Shown: positions 22,396 to 30,092, counted from the first letter of the stretch. The stretch is 44,651 nucleotides of DNA from an uncultured Oscillospiraceae bacterium (GCA_900547455.1 URGV01000016.1:1-44651); one strand, 5' to 3'. Program-made: numbers and translations. Notes: generated by a model not told the origin, from the letters alone.

Positions 22396-22654
22396 GGGAT
22401 AGACTGCTCCTTTTATCGAAATTGAGGGGAATACGATTTTTGACAAAAACAGTATAGCATGAATTTGTGAATAAAGATAGTCCTTTTTTGTATCAGGGGG
22501 GAATCTTTCGACAGCGGAGGGGGGATTGTGCAGGGGCGAGGGCCCTGCGTACCCACGATTTGTGGGCGCTCTGCTCCACGCCCCGGAGTTTGTGCGGGGC
22601 TGGTAGCCCCTGCACCCACTATGCGGGCGCTCCGCCCCGCTGCACTCCCCTAGC

Positions 22655-22688
22655 GAGGAGGGCATCAGCCCTCCTCTGCGCTCCACCC
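22655..22688. repeat. GC-rich hairpin module, second copy
   Basis: GAGGAGGGC and GCCCTCCTC with an ATCA loop. The following bases complete a 21-mer (22668-22688) identical to the reverse complement of 59-79. Confidence 0.7.
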
Positions 22689-22746
22689 AAGTGGGGGCTG
22701 GAGGCCCCCACACCCCCATGAGGGGGCGCTCCGCCCCTCCACCCCG

Positions 22747-22776
22747 GGTGACTTTCGTTTCACGACGAAAGTCACC
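22747..22776. repeat. Palindromic hairpin, copy B
   Basis: A 12-bp perfect stem, GGTGACTTTCGT / ACGAAAGTCACC, with loop TTCACG. The loop is the reverse complement of that in copy A at 1-28. Copies A, B and C differ in stem bases yet stay fully paired. Confidence 0.8.
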
Positions 22777-22886
22777 AAAGGCGTGCCGGGGCTGCGCCCC
22801 TGGACCCCCGGTGCGGAGTTACCGCCCTTTTCGCGCTCGCTGCGCTCCGCTCCGGCTCGCGCCGGGCTGCTTTCTGCCACAAAAAT

Positions 22887-22926
22887 AGACCGATTTGCCA
22901 CTTTGAGGTTGTGGGAGAATCGGTCT
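22887..22926. repeat. Left 40-bp inverted repeat of the 473-bp core element
   Basis: Starts AGACCGATT and ends AATCGGTCT, so it is itself a hairpin. It matches the reverse complement of 23320-23359 at 36 of 40 positions. Confidence 0.8.
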
Positions 22927-23062
22927 TGTTTTTTTCTTTGGTTTTACGGAGAAAAGATTTTGTGCTGTTAATCCGTGGCGCGGGGGGTTGGGTTGCACGT
23001 TTGGGTGCAACTTTGGGGCTAAATGGGGTATAGGTGAAGGGGTGTTGCGGCGGCGGGCGGGA

Positions 23063-23103
23063 GTTCTGTGCAGTTCTGTGCCGGTTTTGTGCAGGTTCTG
23101 TGC
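23063..23103. repeat. Iteron-like direct repeats
   Basis: GTTCTGTGC at 23063, 23073 and 23095, with the variant GTTTTGTGC at 23084, spaced 10-11 bp or one helical turn. A fifth copy lies at 23210. They sit just before an AT-rich stretch flanked by inverted repeats. Confidence 0.65.
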
Positions 23104-23140
23104 AGCAACAAATGGCTTGATTACGCCATTTATCAGCCAA

Positions 23141-23238
23141 CTGCAACGAAAGCACAGTATTTTTATAAAAAGATATTTTAAAATAGTATATAGAAAGAGA
23201 GTTAGGAAAGTTCTGTGCTTTCGTTGCTTTCGTTGCAG
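23141..23238. repeat. Inverted repeats around an AT-rich core
   Basis: CTGCAACGAAAGCACAG (23141-23157) is inverted at 23213-23238, where a 9-bp duplication (GCTTTCGTT) is inserted. The 55 bp between are strongly AT-rich in an otherwise GC-rich neighbourhood. Confidence 0.7.
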
Positions 23239-23319
23239 CTGCCCACTAATCGGCCCGCGCTGCCGCGCCACGGTTTGATAGCAGAAGGTGTGACTCCTGC
23301 CCATCTCAGGGAGAAAAAA

Positions 23320-23359
23320 AGACCGATTCGACCACAAACTTAAAGTGGCAAATCGGTCT
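23320..23359. repeat. Right 40-bp inverted repeat of the 473-bp core element
   Basis: Inverted partner of 22887-22926 with four mismatches, none in the outer nine bases of either end. Confidence 0.8.
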
Positions 23360-23471
23360 GGGTTAGTGTCACAAACCCTTTTGAGGGGGTAGCAGCACGA
23401 TGTGCTGCAGGGGGAGCGAAGCGTCCCCCTAGGGGAGTACCCAGAGGGGACACCCCTCTGGGAGATTCTTT

Positions 23472-23501
23472 GGTGACTTTCTCATCGGGGAGAAAGTCAC
23501 C
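23472..23501. repeat. Palindromic hairpin, copy C
   Basis: A 12-bp perfect stem, GGTGACTTTCTC / GAGAAAGTCACC, with loop ATCGGG. Relative to copy B the inner stem changes from CGT/ACG to CTC/GAG, preserving pairing. Confidence 0.8.
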
Positions 23502-23612
23502 CGGGGCATGGGGCGGAGCGCCCATACAAGGGGAGTGCAGAGGGGGCAGCGCCCCACCCGGCATTGATAAAACCCGGTGCCGCGAGGTAGAAAGTGGGGC
23601 CTCCCGCTACAT

Positions 23613-23626
23613 CAATTCGCGAATTG
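23613..23626. repeat. 14-bp perfect palindrome
   Basis: CAATTCGCGAATTG lies 18 bp beyond the stop of the membrane-protein gene at 23644, next to a second palindrome GCGGCATGATGCCGC. These may serve as a weak end of transcript on the minus strand, although no T run follows. Confidence 0.4.
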
Positions 23627-23643
23627 GCCGCGGCATCATGCCG

Positions 23644-24552
23644 CTATTCGTCCTCGAGCCTCTCCTCGTGCTGTGGGTCAAACTGCCGTGTGGTGGCGAT
23701 GTCCTCCGGGTAATCCTCCGGCGTCTCCTCCGGAGAGGACGCCACTACCAGGCTGTTCGCGCGCTTGTCCTGTTCCATCAAAAACCGCGCGTACAGCAGC
23801 GAGCTCATCGAATAGTAGGGCGAAACGTACAGCAGCGGCAGCACCAGAATCGAGGCGATGCCCCACGGTAAAAAGGAGAGCTTAAATGCAAAGATCTCGT
23901 CGCAGATGCCCTTGCTGGCGTGGATGGAGGCACGGATGGCCTTGCGCACCGAGGTCTCCTGGTCCAGCAGGTAGTACTGCGCCAGAAAGTATCGCTGCAG
24001 CCGAATCAGCAAAAAGCACAGCAGCAGAACAAACAGCGCAATCGAAAAGACCAGCGTCATGCTGCCGACAAAGGCCCCGCTGGAAAGCGGGCTGTTGAGC
24101 AGCCGGACCGAAAAGAGGATGCCGGCGGTGGGAAGAATCAGATAGAGCACCGCGTACAAAATCGCCCGCACACCGGTGTTGATCGAGAGCCACAGCGACC
24201 GAAAGAACATTTTGCGGTTGGCAAAAAAACCGAAGATGGACAGGATGTCGTCCGAAATGCCCTCTGAGAGCGAATGGTACCAGGTGGTGATGCCCAGATG
24301 CAGCGGCACCAGCAGGATGAAGGAGCCGATTGCCATCAGGACGGTCAGCAGATAGGACAGCATCCACGCGCTGGAAAGCTCCTGCGCGGAGGCGGAAGAG
24401 GCCGGCAGCTGCAGCAGGAGGTTGGCAATCATCTCGATGATGACAAACAGCAGATAGATAGCGCTGGTCAGCAGGACAATCGAGACGGCTTTGCCCCAGT
24501 TGTTGCACAGGCAGCGCTTGGCGTTGAGTTTGATTTGTTTTCGCAGTTTCAT
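23644..24552 (-). CDS. Multi-pass membrane protein, DUF975-like
   Basis: The 302-residue protein begins with a basic segment (MKLRKQIKLNAKRCL). Five or six hydrophobic stretches follow, near 22-48, 65-90, 120-150, 165-185 and 225-250. A conserved-looking central motif, GITTWYHSLSEGISDDILSIFGFF, recalls the DUF975 family of Firmicutes. No catalytic motif or transporter signature is recognised and function is unknown. The C-terminal 35 residues are acidic and hydrophilic. It lies 45 bp after the phosphatase-like gene on the same strand, so the two may be co-transcribed. The ATG follows AAAGGAGCG. Confidence 0.65.
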   Translation of the reverse strand: MKLRKQIKLNAKRCLCNNWGKAVSIVLLTSAIYLLFVIIEMIANLLLQLPASSASAQELSSAWMLSYLLTVLMAIGSFILLVPLHLGITTWYHSLSEGISDDILSIFGFFANRKMFFRSLWLSINTGVRAILYAVLYLILPTAGILFSVRLLNSPLSSGAFVGSMTLVFSIALFVLLLCFLLIRLQRYFLAQYYLLDQETSVRKAIRASIHASKGICDEIFAFKLSFLPWGIASILVLPLLYVSPYYSMSSLLYARFLMEQDKRANSLVVASSPEETPEDYPEDIATTRQFDPQHEERLEDE

Positions 24553-24597
24553 TTTTGTTCAGACGCTCCTTTGTGTAGAAGTGATGCGGGAAGGCGC

Positions 24598-25281
24598 TTA
24601 TTCGAAGAACATCTCTTCCCCGTCCTCATAGTATTTCTTGGTGCTCCAGTGGTCCTCCCAGTCCTCCGGGCTCATCGGGATGCGGTTGAGCACCTCGAAC
24701 ACCTTGTCCCGGGTCCACAGCTCCGGGGTCATCACGATGGTGTAGCCCGCGCCGGCATCGCACTCCCATTCCCCCATCGGGTGGCGGGGAAAGCCCATCA
24801 GCGCCAGCATCGACATAATCATCCCGCCGGGGATGACCAGCGCGGCGCTGTGCAGCTCGTTTGCCATCATGTCCTGAAAGACGTCGTCCAGCCCGTGGAT
24901 GACCCGGCGGATGAAGGCCACGCCGTCCTCGCCCTCCGGCGGGGCGTTGTGCATGCTGTCCCGGCTCCAGGCGATGAAGCTCTCGTCGTTCTGCAGCTCG
25001 TCCAGCGTCTTGCCCTCATAGGTGCCGAAGTCCATCTCCATCAGCTGCGGCACATCGAAGGTCTTGTAGCCGGGATAGAGGATGTGCGCGGTCTCGCGGC
25101 AGCGGCGCAGCGGGGAGGTGTAGATCTTCTCCACCGGGGGATAGTCCTTGTCCTTGACATACTCCTTGAGCGCGTCGATGCCCTCCTGGCAGAGCGGGTA
25201 GTCGCTGAGCCCCACATAGCGGCCCTCCAGGTTGGCGCGGGTGATTCCGTGGCGGAACAGGTGAATCTTGTAGGTTAACAT
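24598..25281 (-). CDS. Histidine-phosphatase superfamily protein, probably catalytically altered
   Basis: The 227-residue protein has the phosphoglycerate-mutase/CobC-like fold. The phospho-acceptor motif LFRHGITRANLEGRY is intact (His near 11), as are the substrate Arg region SPLRRCRETA and the acid motif MEMDFGTYEGKTLDEL. The second catalytic His normally sits in an SHGG or THGG motif, but here the sequence is ALVIPGGMIM, with Pro in its place (codon CCC). A single base change from CAC would account for this. The protein may have lost phosphatase activity or kept only binding. It lies upstream of the DUF975-like gene. Function otherwise unknown. Confidence 0.82.
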   Translation of the reverse strand: MLTYKIHLFRHGITRANLEGRYVGLSDYPLCQEGIDALKEYVKDKDYPPVEKIYTSPLRRCRETAHILYPGYKTFDVPQLMEMDFGTYEGKTLDELQNDESFIAWSRDSMHNAPPEGEDGVAFIRRVIHGLDDVFQDMMANELHSAALVIPGGMIMSMLALMGFPRHPMGEWECDAGAGYTIVMTPELWTRDKVFEVLNRIPMSPEDWEDHWSTKKYYEDGEEMFFE

Positions 25282-25424
25282 GACAGACGTCCTTTCTGTA
25301 TCGTGGTGTCAAAAGAGAAACCGGAAGATGTCCGACAGATGAAAAGTCAATCGGTAAAAAAGCAAAAGAAGCGTTTGCCTTTTTGTCTTTTCGACCAAAA
25401 ACCGGATTTATCTGCAAAAAGTGC

Positions 25425-25453
25425 TTTACAAAGTGTTTTGGATGTAATATAAT
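25425..25453 (+). promoter_or_regulatory. Promoter of the XRE regulator gene
   Basis: TTTACA, 17-bp spacer, TATAAT. TTTACAA recurs just after the -10 (25453), which may be part of an autoregulatory site. Confidence 0.75.
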
Positions 25454-25555
25454 TTACAATACGTAGATCGAGGTGTGATCGTTTGGACTGCGGCATTTGG
25501 ATGTTACAGCCTATTTTTATCGGGTCCGATGGCCCAAAGTAAGGAGGATGTGCGT

Positions 25556-26251
25556 ATGAACGCCGAGTTCCCACGGCTTATTACGCTTTTGAGAAAGGAA
25601 AAGGGGATCAGCCAGAAGCAGGCGGCGGCGGAGCTTGGCATCTCGCAGGCGCTGCTCTCCCACTATGAAAAGGGAGTGCGGGAATGCGGCCTGGACTTTT
25701 TGATCCGCTGCTCGCGCTTTTACCATGTTTCCTGCGATTATCTGTTGGGGCTCTCCCCCGAGCGCAGCGGCCGGCAGCTGACCGTGGAGGAGATTCCCGA
25801 ACCGGAAAATACCAAGGACACGGTGTTCCGCGGCAACATCATGCCGGTGCTCAACAAAAAGCTGATCACCAATTCGCTGGGCATCATCTATGACCTGATC
25901 GGCAAAAGCGAATCCAAGCAGCTCAACAATGAGATCTCCAACTATCTGATGCTGGCGGTGTACCGGGCGTTCCGCGTGCTCTATTCGGTCAACCCCAAAA
26001 ACGAGGACAGCATGTTCTCGGTGCCGCAGGAGATGCTCAGCGGCTACTGCTCGGCGCTGATGATGATGAGCGAGGCCAGGGCGCAGCAGCTGGCGCAGGG
26101 CCAGAACAAGGGCGAGGACAGGGTGCGCAACATCGACGAGATCAAAATCACCACCGAGTACCTGATGCAAAATTACCCCAAACAGTCGCAGGCGCTGCTC
26201 AACTTGATCCAGAATGTGGAGGCCAAAATCAGCGGCCTGGACCGCGAATAG
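25556..26251 (+). CDS. XRE-family transcriptional regulator
   Basis: The 231-residue protein has an N-terminal helix-turn-helix of the XRE/Cro type (residues 6-60; KEKGISQKQAAAELGISQALLSHYEKG, then FYHVSCDYLLGLSPE). The C-terminal region of about 170 residues is helical, without recognised domain. The ATG at 25556 is set by AAGGAGGATG; the longer in-frame ORF is rejected. The gene stands alone between divergent and convergent neighbours, with its own promoter and a bidirectional terminator. It probably represses its own gene or a local target. The C-terminal part may be a ligand or oligomerisation domain, which is inference. Confidence 0.88.
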   Translation: MNAEFPRLITLLRKEKGISQKQAAAELGISQALLSHYEKGVRECGLDFLIRCSRFYHVSCDYLLGLSPERSGRQLTVEEIPEPENTKDTVFRGNIMPVLNKKLITNSLGIIYDLIGKSESKQLNNEISNYLMLAVYRAFRVLYSVNPKNEDSMFSVPQEMLSGYCSALMMMSEARAQQLAQGQNKGEDRVRNIDEIKITTEYLMQNYPKQSQALLNLIQNVEAKISGLDRE

Positions 26252-26336
26252 AACAAAATTATTGTAACACCCGGCCAACAAAAAATAAAGCAGAAATTAT
26301 GAATAGATTGTTGCTTTGCGCAGGGCCAGAGCAAAA

Positions 26337-26369
26337 GAAGGGACCTTCCCGCAGGAGGGTCCTTTTTTT
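26337..26369. terminator. Bidirectional intrinsic terminator
   Basis: GGACCTTCC, loop CGCA, GGAGGGTCC, then seven T on the plus strand; TTCTTTTGC follows on the minus strand. It separates the convergent XRE and histidine kinase genes. Confidence 0.85.
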
Positions 26370-26394
26370 GCTGGGCTTTTTGTCAGCGCGCCGG

Positions 26395-27795
26395 TCAGCA
26401 GGCCAGCGGCAGCGAGATGGTGACGGTGGTGCCTTCCCCTTCCTGGCTGTCCAGCGAGAGGTTGCCGCCGTGCATCGAGACAATCTCGTCGGCGACCGCA
26501 AGCCCGATGCCCGAGCCGCGCCGGGTGGCGTTGGCCTTGTAAAAGCGGGTCTTGACCTTGGGCAGGTCCTCCGAGGCGATGCCGATGCCGGTGTCGCGGA
26601 TGGTGATGATGGCGTTGTTTTCGCTGTGCTGCACCGTGACGGTGACGCTGTCGCCCGCGTCGGAATACTTTAAGGCGTTGTCCAGAATGTTGACAAACAC
26701 CTGGCGCAGCCGGTTAGAGTCGCCCATGATGGGCAGGATGTCCATCGGCTCGTCGTAGTTTAGGGCGATGCCCTCCTGCCGGGCGCGCTCGGTGAACATC
26801 AGCACCGCGTCGCTGAGCTCCGCCACCAGGTCGATCTTGGTTAAGCTCAGCTTCAGGCGGCCGCTCTGCAGGCGGCTGAAGTCAAGCAGCTCCTCCACCA
26901 TGCCGGAGAGGCGGTCGCTCTCCTTGATGATGACGCCGATGCCCTTTTTGGTGGTCTCGCGGTCTACCGAGTCGTCCATCAGCGTCTCGGCCCAGCCCTT
27001 GATGGCGGTCAAGGGGGTGCGCAGCTCGTGGGAGACCGAGGAGATAAAGTCGTTTTTCATCTTCTCGTTTTCCTGCAGCTCCAGGGCCATGGCGTTGATG
27101 GCGTCGCACAGCTCGCCGATCTCGTCGTCGCTGGTCTTTTTCAGGTGGGTGGAAAAGTCGCCCTTGGAGATCTGCAGCGCGATTTTGCGCACCTCGTCGA
27201 TCGGGTTGATGACCGAGTTGATGAAGTAGGAATTGGAGAGAATGACAAAGAAGATGATGGCGGCCCCCACCACGCCGGCGGCGGCGATGAGCATGTAGAT
27301 CTGCCGCTTGACCGCCGTCAGCGAGACGACATACCGCAGCGCGGAGACGTTGGAGTCGTCCACGCTGGGCGCAAGCAAGGTGTAGGCCAGCACGCTCTCC
27401 CCGTTGAGGGTGTCGTAGGAGTAGGCGTCGCGGGTCGAGCTGGAAAGCGCCGCCTCATAGTCGGGCATCTCCAGATCCCCGGAGGGGGAGAAGCCGCTGG
27501 AGGTGATGATGACCGTCCCGTTTTTGTCGATGGCCATCAGCTCCATCCGGTCCTTGTCGGCAAAGTTTTCCACCAGGGTGCGCACCGAGGCGGAAAAGTC
27601 GACGGTGTTGTCCTCCGAGTAGTTGACCAGGCTGGCGTTCTGGACGCTGGCGGTGTTGCGCACCACGGTCAGCACGCTGTTGTAGTAGTAGCTGCGGATC
27701 GCCAGCGAGAAGGCGATGATGATTAGGGAAAGAAAGATCAGGATGACCAGAAAGCTGTTGTAGAGCCAGCGCCTGGTGATTTTTTTGGTGGGCAA
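26395..27795 (-). CDS. Membrane sensor histidine kinase (PhoR/WalK-like)
   Basis: The 466-residue kinase has transmembrane helices at about 11-31 and 168-190 around an extracytoplasmic sensor region of about 135 residues. A HAMP linker (INPIDEVRKIALQISKGDFS) follows. The HisKA motif is SSVSHELRTPLTAIKGWAETL (His near 255). The ATPase domain contains VFVNILDNALKYS, IRDTGIGI and RRGSGIGLAVADEIV. All catalytic boxes are intact. It is the last gene of a three-gene operon with an OmpR-type regulator and a lipoprotein. The stimulus is unknown, but the lipoprotein is an obvious candidate input. Confidence 0.93.
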   Translation of the reverse strand: MPTKKITRRWLYNSFLVILIFLSLIIIAFSLAIRSYYYNSVLTVVRNTASVQNASLVNYSEDNTVDFSASVRTLVENFADKDRMELMAIDKNGTVIITSSGFSPSGDLEMPDYEAALSSSTRDAYSYDTLNGESVLAYTLLAPSVDDSNVSALRYVVSLTAVKRQIYMLIAAAGVVGAAIIFFVILSNSYFINSVINPIDEVRKIALQISKGDFSTHLKKTSDDEIGELCDAINAMALELQENEKMKNDFISSVSHELRTPLTAIKGWAETLMDDSVDRETTKKGIGVIIKESDRLSGMVEELLDFSRLQSGRLKLSLTKIDLVAELSDAVLMFTERARQEGIALNYDEPMDILPIMGDSNRLRQVFVNILDNALKYSDAGDSVTVTVQHSENNAIITIRDTGIGIASEDLPKVKTRFYKANATRRGSGIGLAVADEIVSMHGGNLSLDSQEGEGTTVTISLPLAC

Positions 27796-27833
27796 GCCCT
27801 TTACCCCCTGTTACAGTGAAATCAAAGTGTAGG

Positions 27834-28538
27834 TTATTCCGGCACGCTCCATTTGTAGCCGAAGCCCCAGACGGTGGTCAGGTACTTTGGATTGGAGGGT
27901 TCGTCCTCAATCTTCATGCGCAGCCGCCGGATGTTGACGTCCACAATCTTGACGTCGCCGAAGTAGTTTTCTCCCCACACCTTGGAGAGGATGCTGTTGC
28001 GCTCCAGGGCGACGTTGGGGTTTTTCATAAAGCACTCCATGATCTGAAATTCCACCTGGGTCAGGTCGATGTTTTTGCCGTTTTTGGTCAGCGTCCGGCT
28101 GCGCTCGTTGAGCACAAAGGGGCCGGAGCGGACCTCGTCCGGGTTTTCCATCGGCTTTGCGGAAAACATGGTGACCCTGCGGTGCAGCGCGTCCACACGC
28201 GCCACCAGCTCCGCCGGGCCAAAGGGCTTGGTGATGTAGTCGTCCGCGCCGAACATCAGGGCCCCGACCTTGTCCATCTCCTGGCTTTTGGCCGAGAGCA
28301 TGATGATGCCCACCGTGGCCGATCGTTTGCGGATCTCCTTGCAGACGGTGAAGCCGTCCTTGCCGGGCATCATGATGTCCAGCAGGCAGATGTCAAAATC
28401 GCCGCCGTTCTCATCAAAGACGCGCAGCGCCTCGTCGCCGTTGGGCACATCCACCACCTCATAGCCGGAGCGGCGCAGGTTGATTACAACAAAATCGCGG
28501 ATTACGTCCTCGTCTTCCGCAACCAGAATTCTTTTCAT
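27834..28538 (-). CDS. OmpR/PhoB-family response regulator
   Basis: The 234-residue protein has a receiver domain with acidic residues in VAEDEDVI, the phospho-acceptor in DICLLDIMMPGKDG (near 56) and Lys in DDYITKPFGPAEL. The winged-helix domain covers about 135-232 (LTQVEFQIMECFMKNPNVALER, WGENYFGDVKIVDVNIRRLRMKI, YLTTVWGFGYKW). It partners the kinase encoded 38 bp downstream. OmpR-family proteins bind direct repeats. A pair of such repeats overlaps the promoter of this operon at 30051-30092, which suggests autoregulation. Confidence 0.94.
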   Translation of the reverse strand: MKRILVAEDEDVIRDFVVINLRRSGYEVVDVPNGDEALRVFDENGGDFDICLLDIMMPGKDGFTVCKEIRKRSATVGIIMLSAKSQEMDKVGALMFGADDYITKPFGPAELVARVDALHRRVTMFSAKPMENPDEVRSGPFVLNERSRTLTKNGKNIDLTQVEFQIMECFMKNPNVALERNSILSKVWGENYFGDVKIVDVNIRRLRMKIEDEPSNPKYLTTVWGFGYKWSVPE

Positions 28539-28579
28539 AAAAACCGTCCTTTCATCTTGGGATAAACGCTGGGGCAGGG

Positions 28580-29995
28580 CTAGTCCAGGAAGAAGAACAT
28601 CTCCCCGGTCAGCTCCTGCTGGGTAATGGCAAGCTCGCTCTGGGAGGGCAGGACATAGGCGTAGTATTCAAACAATCCCTTCTGCCCGATGAGCTGGAAA
28701 TAATCTCCGTCAAATTTATCGTGGTAATCTTTGGCCGAGTAGACCCGGATGCGCAGCAGCGTCTGCGAGGTGTCCTGGAGGTCCCCGTTGTAGACAAAGA
28801 AGGTCCACTCGCCGTTTTCCGGCTGCACCACCGCGCTGACCTGGCCGATCCAGCGCTGCGGAAAGCGCAGCATGTAGCGGTGCTGGGTGTTGATGACGCC
28901 GCTCTGCTTGGGCGAAAGCTGCTCGTTGGGGAGCAGCTGGTTGTAGGTGGTCAGAAAGGGAATGTCCTCGCTGAGCAGGTCCTCATAGCCCGGCAGGGTG
29001 GAGACAGTGGGGATCTCGATCAGCCCGTCGCCGTCGATATCCCGGCAGTAGATGTTCTGCGCCGGGCGCAGGGTGCTCTCGGATAGGGAGAGCAGCTCGT
29101 TGTCCAGCAGGTTTACAAGCTTTGGCGTGCCGTCCTCCTCGGCCTGAGCGCTGATGACGTCGGTGACTTGGAAGGCGGTCTCGTACACCTCGACGGTACT
29201 GTCCAGAAACAGCGCGCTGCTGCCGGTGGAGGTGGCGCCGGTGAGGACGCTGTCAAAGCTGAGGATGCTGCGCGGCAGGGTGAGCGAGTCGACCGTCTCA
29301 AAGCCGTTTTCGGTCTCGCAGGCCAGAAAGACCAGGGTGGACTGCGCCTGCGGGGTGAACAGCACAAGGTCGGTGGTGCCGCTGCCGTCCAGGTCCGCGA
29401 TGGCAATTTCGGTGTATTCGCGCTCAAAGATGGGCAGCAGCCGGCCGCTCTGGTAGTGGTAGGCGATGGCGGTCTTGCTGCTGCGCAGGTCCTCCCAGCC
29501 GATGACGATGCTGATCTCTCCGTCGCCGGTCAGCTGCTCAAAGGAGACAAAGTCGATGTTGGCGGTGCTGTCCGGCGCGGGCGTCTCGCAGACCGAGACC
29601 CACTCGCCGTTTTGCTGGTCGAGGATGTTGATCCAGGTGGCCTCCCCCTTGGAGGCGCTTTGATAAAAGACCATCGCCTCCTCCACGCCGTCGGCGTCGA
29701 TGTCGTAAAAGATATAGGAAGAACGGTATTCGCCGTTCTGCGGATAGCGGTATTTGATCTCGCCGTCCCCCGAAACGCGGGCCAGCGCGTCGCGGATCTG
29801 CGCCTGCTCCTCGGTGAGCACCGGCGGGCTCATCAGATCCTCGATGGAGGTCTGCACCCGCGAGCAGCCACCCGCCAAAAGGGAAAGCATCATCGCCGCG
29901 CCGATGGTCAGCAGCCTGGATGCCAGCCGGCAGGCCCTGTGAGAAACCCAACGGGAAGCCGATTGGGTCGGAAGAAACGTATCCAAAAAGGCCAA
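28580..29995 (-). CDS. Lipoprotein with FG-GAP/VCBS-like repeats, in operon with a two-component system
   Basis: A TTG start at 29995 is chosen because GGAAGGAGGAGAGG stands seven bases upstream. The ATG 18 bases earlier would place this ribosome site inside the gene. The product of about 471 residues has a signal sequence ending in the lipobox LLAGGC, so it is predicted to be anchored outside the membrane. The mature part has Asp-rich repeat motifs, YDIDADGVEEAMVF, IAIADLDGSGTTDLVLF and CRDIDGDGLIEIP, like the blades of beta-propeller integrin/VCBS repeats that bind calcium. It lies 41 bp before the response regulator gene on the same transcript. A sensory accessory role for the kinase is inferred; enzymatic motifs are absent. 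Confidence 0.82.
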   Translation of the reverse strand: MAFLDTFLPTQSASRWVSHRACRLASRLLTIGAAMMLSLLAGGCSRVQTSIEDLMSPPVLTEEQAQIRDALARVSGDGEIKYRYPQNGEYRSSYIFYDIDADGVEEAMVFYQSASKGEATWINILDQQNGEWVSVCETPAPDSTANIDFVSFEQLTGDGEISIVIGWEDLRSSKTAIAYHYQSGRLLPIFEREYTEIAIADLDGSGTTDLVLFTPQAQSTLVFLACETENGFETVDSLTLPRSILSFDSVLTGATSTGSSALFLDSTVEVYETAFQVTDVISAQAEEDGTPKLVNLLDNELLSLSESTLRPAQNIYCRDIDGDGLIEIPTVSTLPGYEDLLSEDIPFLTTYNQLLPNEQLSPKQSGVINTQHRYMLRFPQRWIGQVSAVVQPENGEWTFFVYNGDLQDTSQTLLRIRVYSAKDYHDKFDGDYFQLIGQKGLFEYYAYVLPSQSELAITQQELTGEMFFFLD

Positions 29996-30038
29996 AGCCT
30001 CTCCTCCTTCCATGCTCTGTAAAAAAAGATACACCTTC

Positions 30039-30067
30039 ATTATACCGGTTTGTGGGAAGATTGTAAA
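30039..30067 (-). promoter_or_regulatory. Promoter of the lipoprotein-regulator-kinase operon
   Basis: Minus strand TTTACA, 17-bp spacer, TATAAT, about 45 bp before the start codon. Confidence 0.8.
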
Positions 30068-30092
30068 CCGCTGTGGGAAAAGAGATTGTAAA
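30051..30092 (-). promoter_or_regulatory. Direct repeats overlapping the -35 region, candidate response-regulator site
   Basis: On the plus strand TGTGGGAAGATTGTAAA (30051-30067) and TGTGGGAA-AAGA-GATTGTAAA (30072-30092). The TGTGGGAA parts are 21 bp apart. The repeats cover the spacer, the -35 and the upstream region, consistent with binding by an OmpR-type dimer. Confidence 0.55.

Larger units (their letters stand above)
22440..23640. repeat. Non-coding island of nested inverted and palindromic repeats
   Basis: About 1.2 kb without a supportable gene, rich in GC palindromes such as GGGCGCTCCGCCC. It contains, from outside in, hairpin modules (22655-22676, 22747-22776, 23472-23501), a pair of 40-bp inverted repeats (22887-22926 and 23320-23359), short direct repeats and an AT-rich core. 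The flanks of the hairpins at 22747 and 23472 are also reverse complements of each other (CCCCGGGTGACTTTC). No transposase, integrase or Rep gene is present. It resembles a non-autonomous, hairpin-rich repeat element. Confidence 0.75.

Noticed and set aside
22396..22719. N-terminal extension of the DUF1385 protein
   Set aside because: The family motif starts right after the ATG at 22395, which has its own AAAAGGAG site; the extension translates GC-rich repeat DNA.
22772..23337. Minus-strand open frames of 127 and 172 codons inside the repeat island
   Set aside because: They run across palindromes and inverted repeats, lack ribosome sites and have Arg/Pro/Ala-rich translations typical of spurious ORFs in such repeats.
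22440..23640. Complete insertion sequence or integrative element
   Set aside because: No transposase, integrase or replication gene is encoded in or beside the island; only repeats are present.
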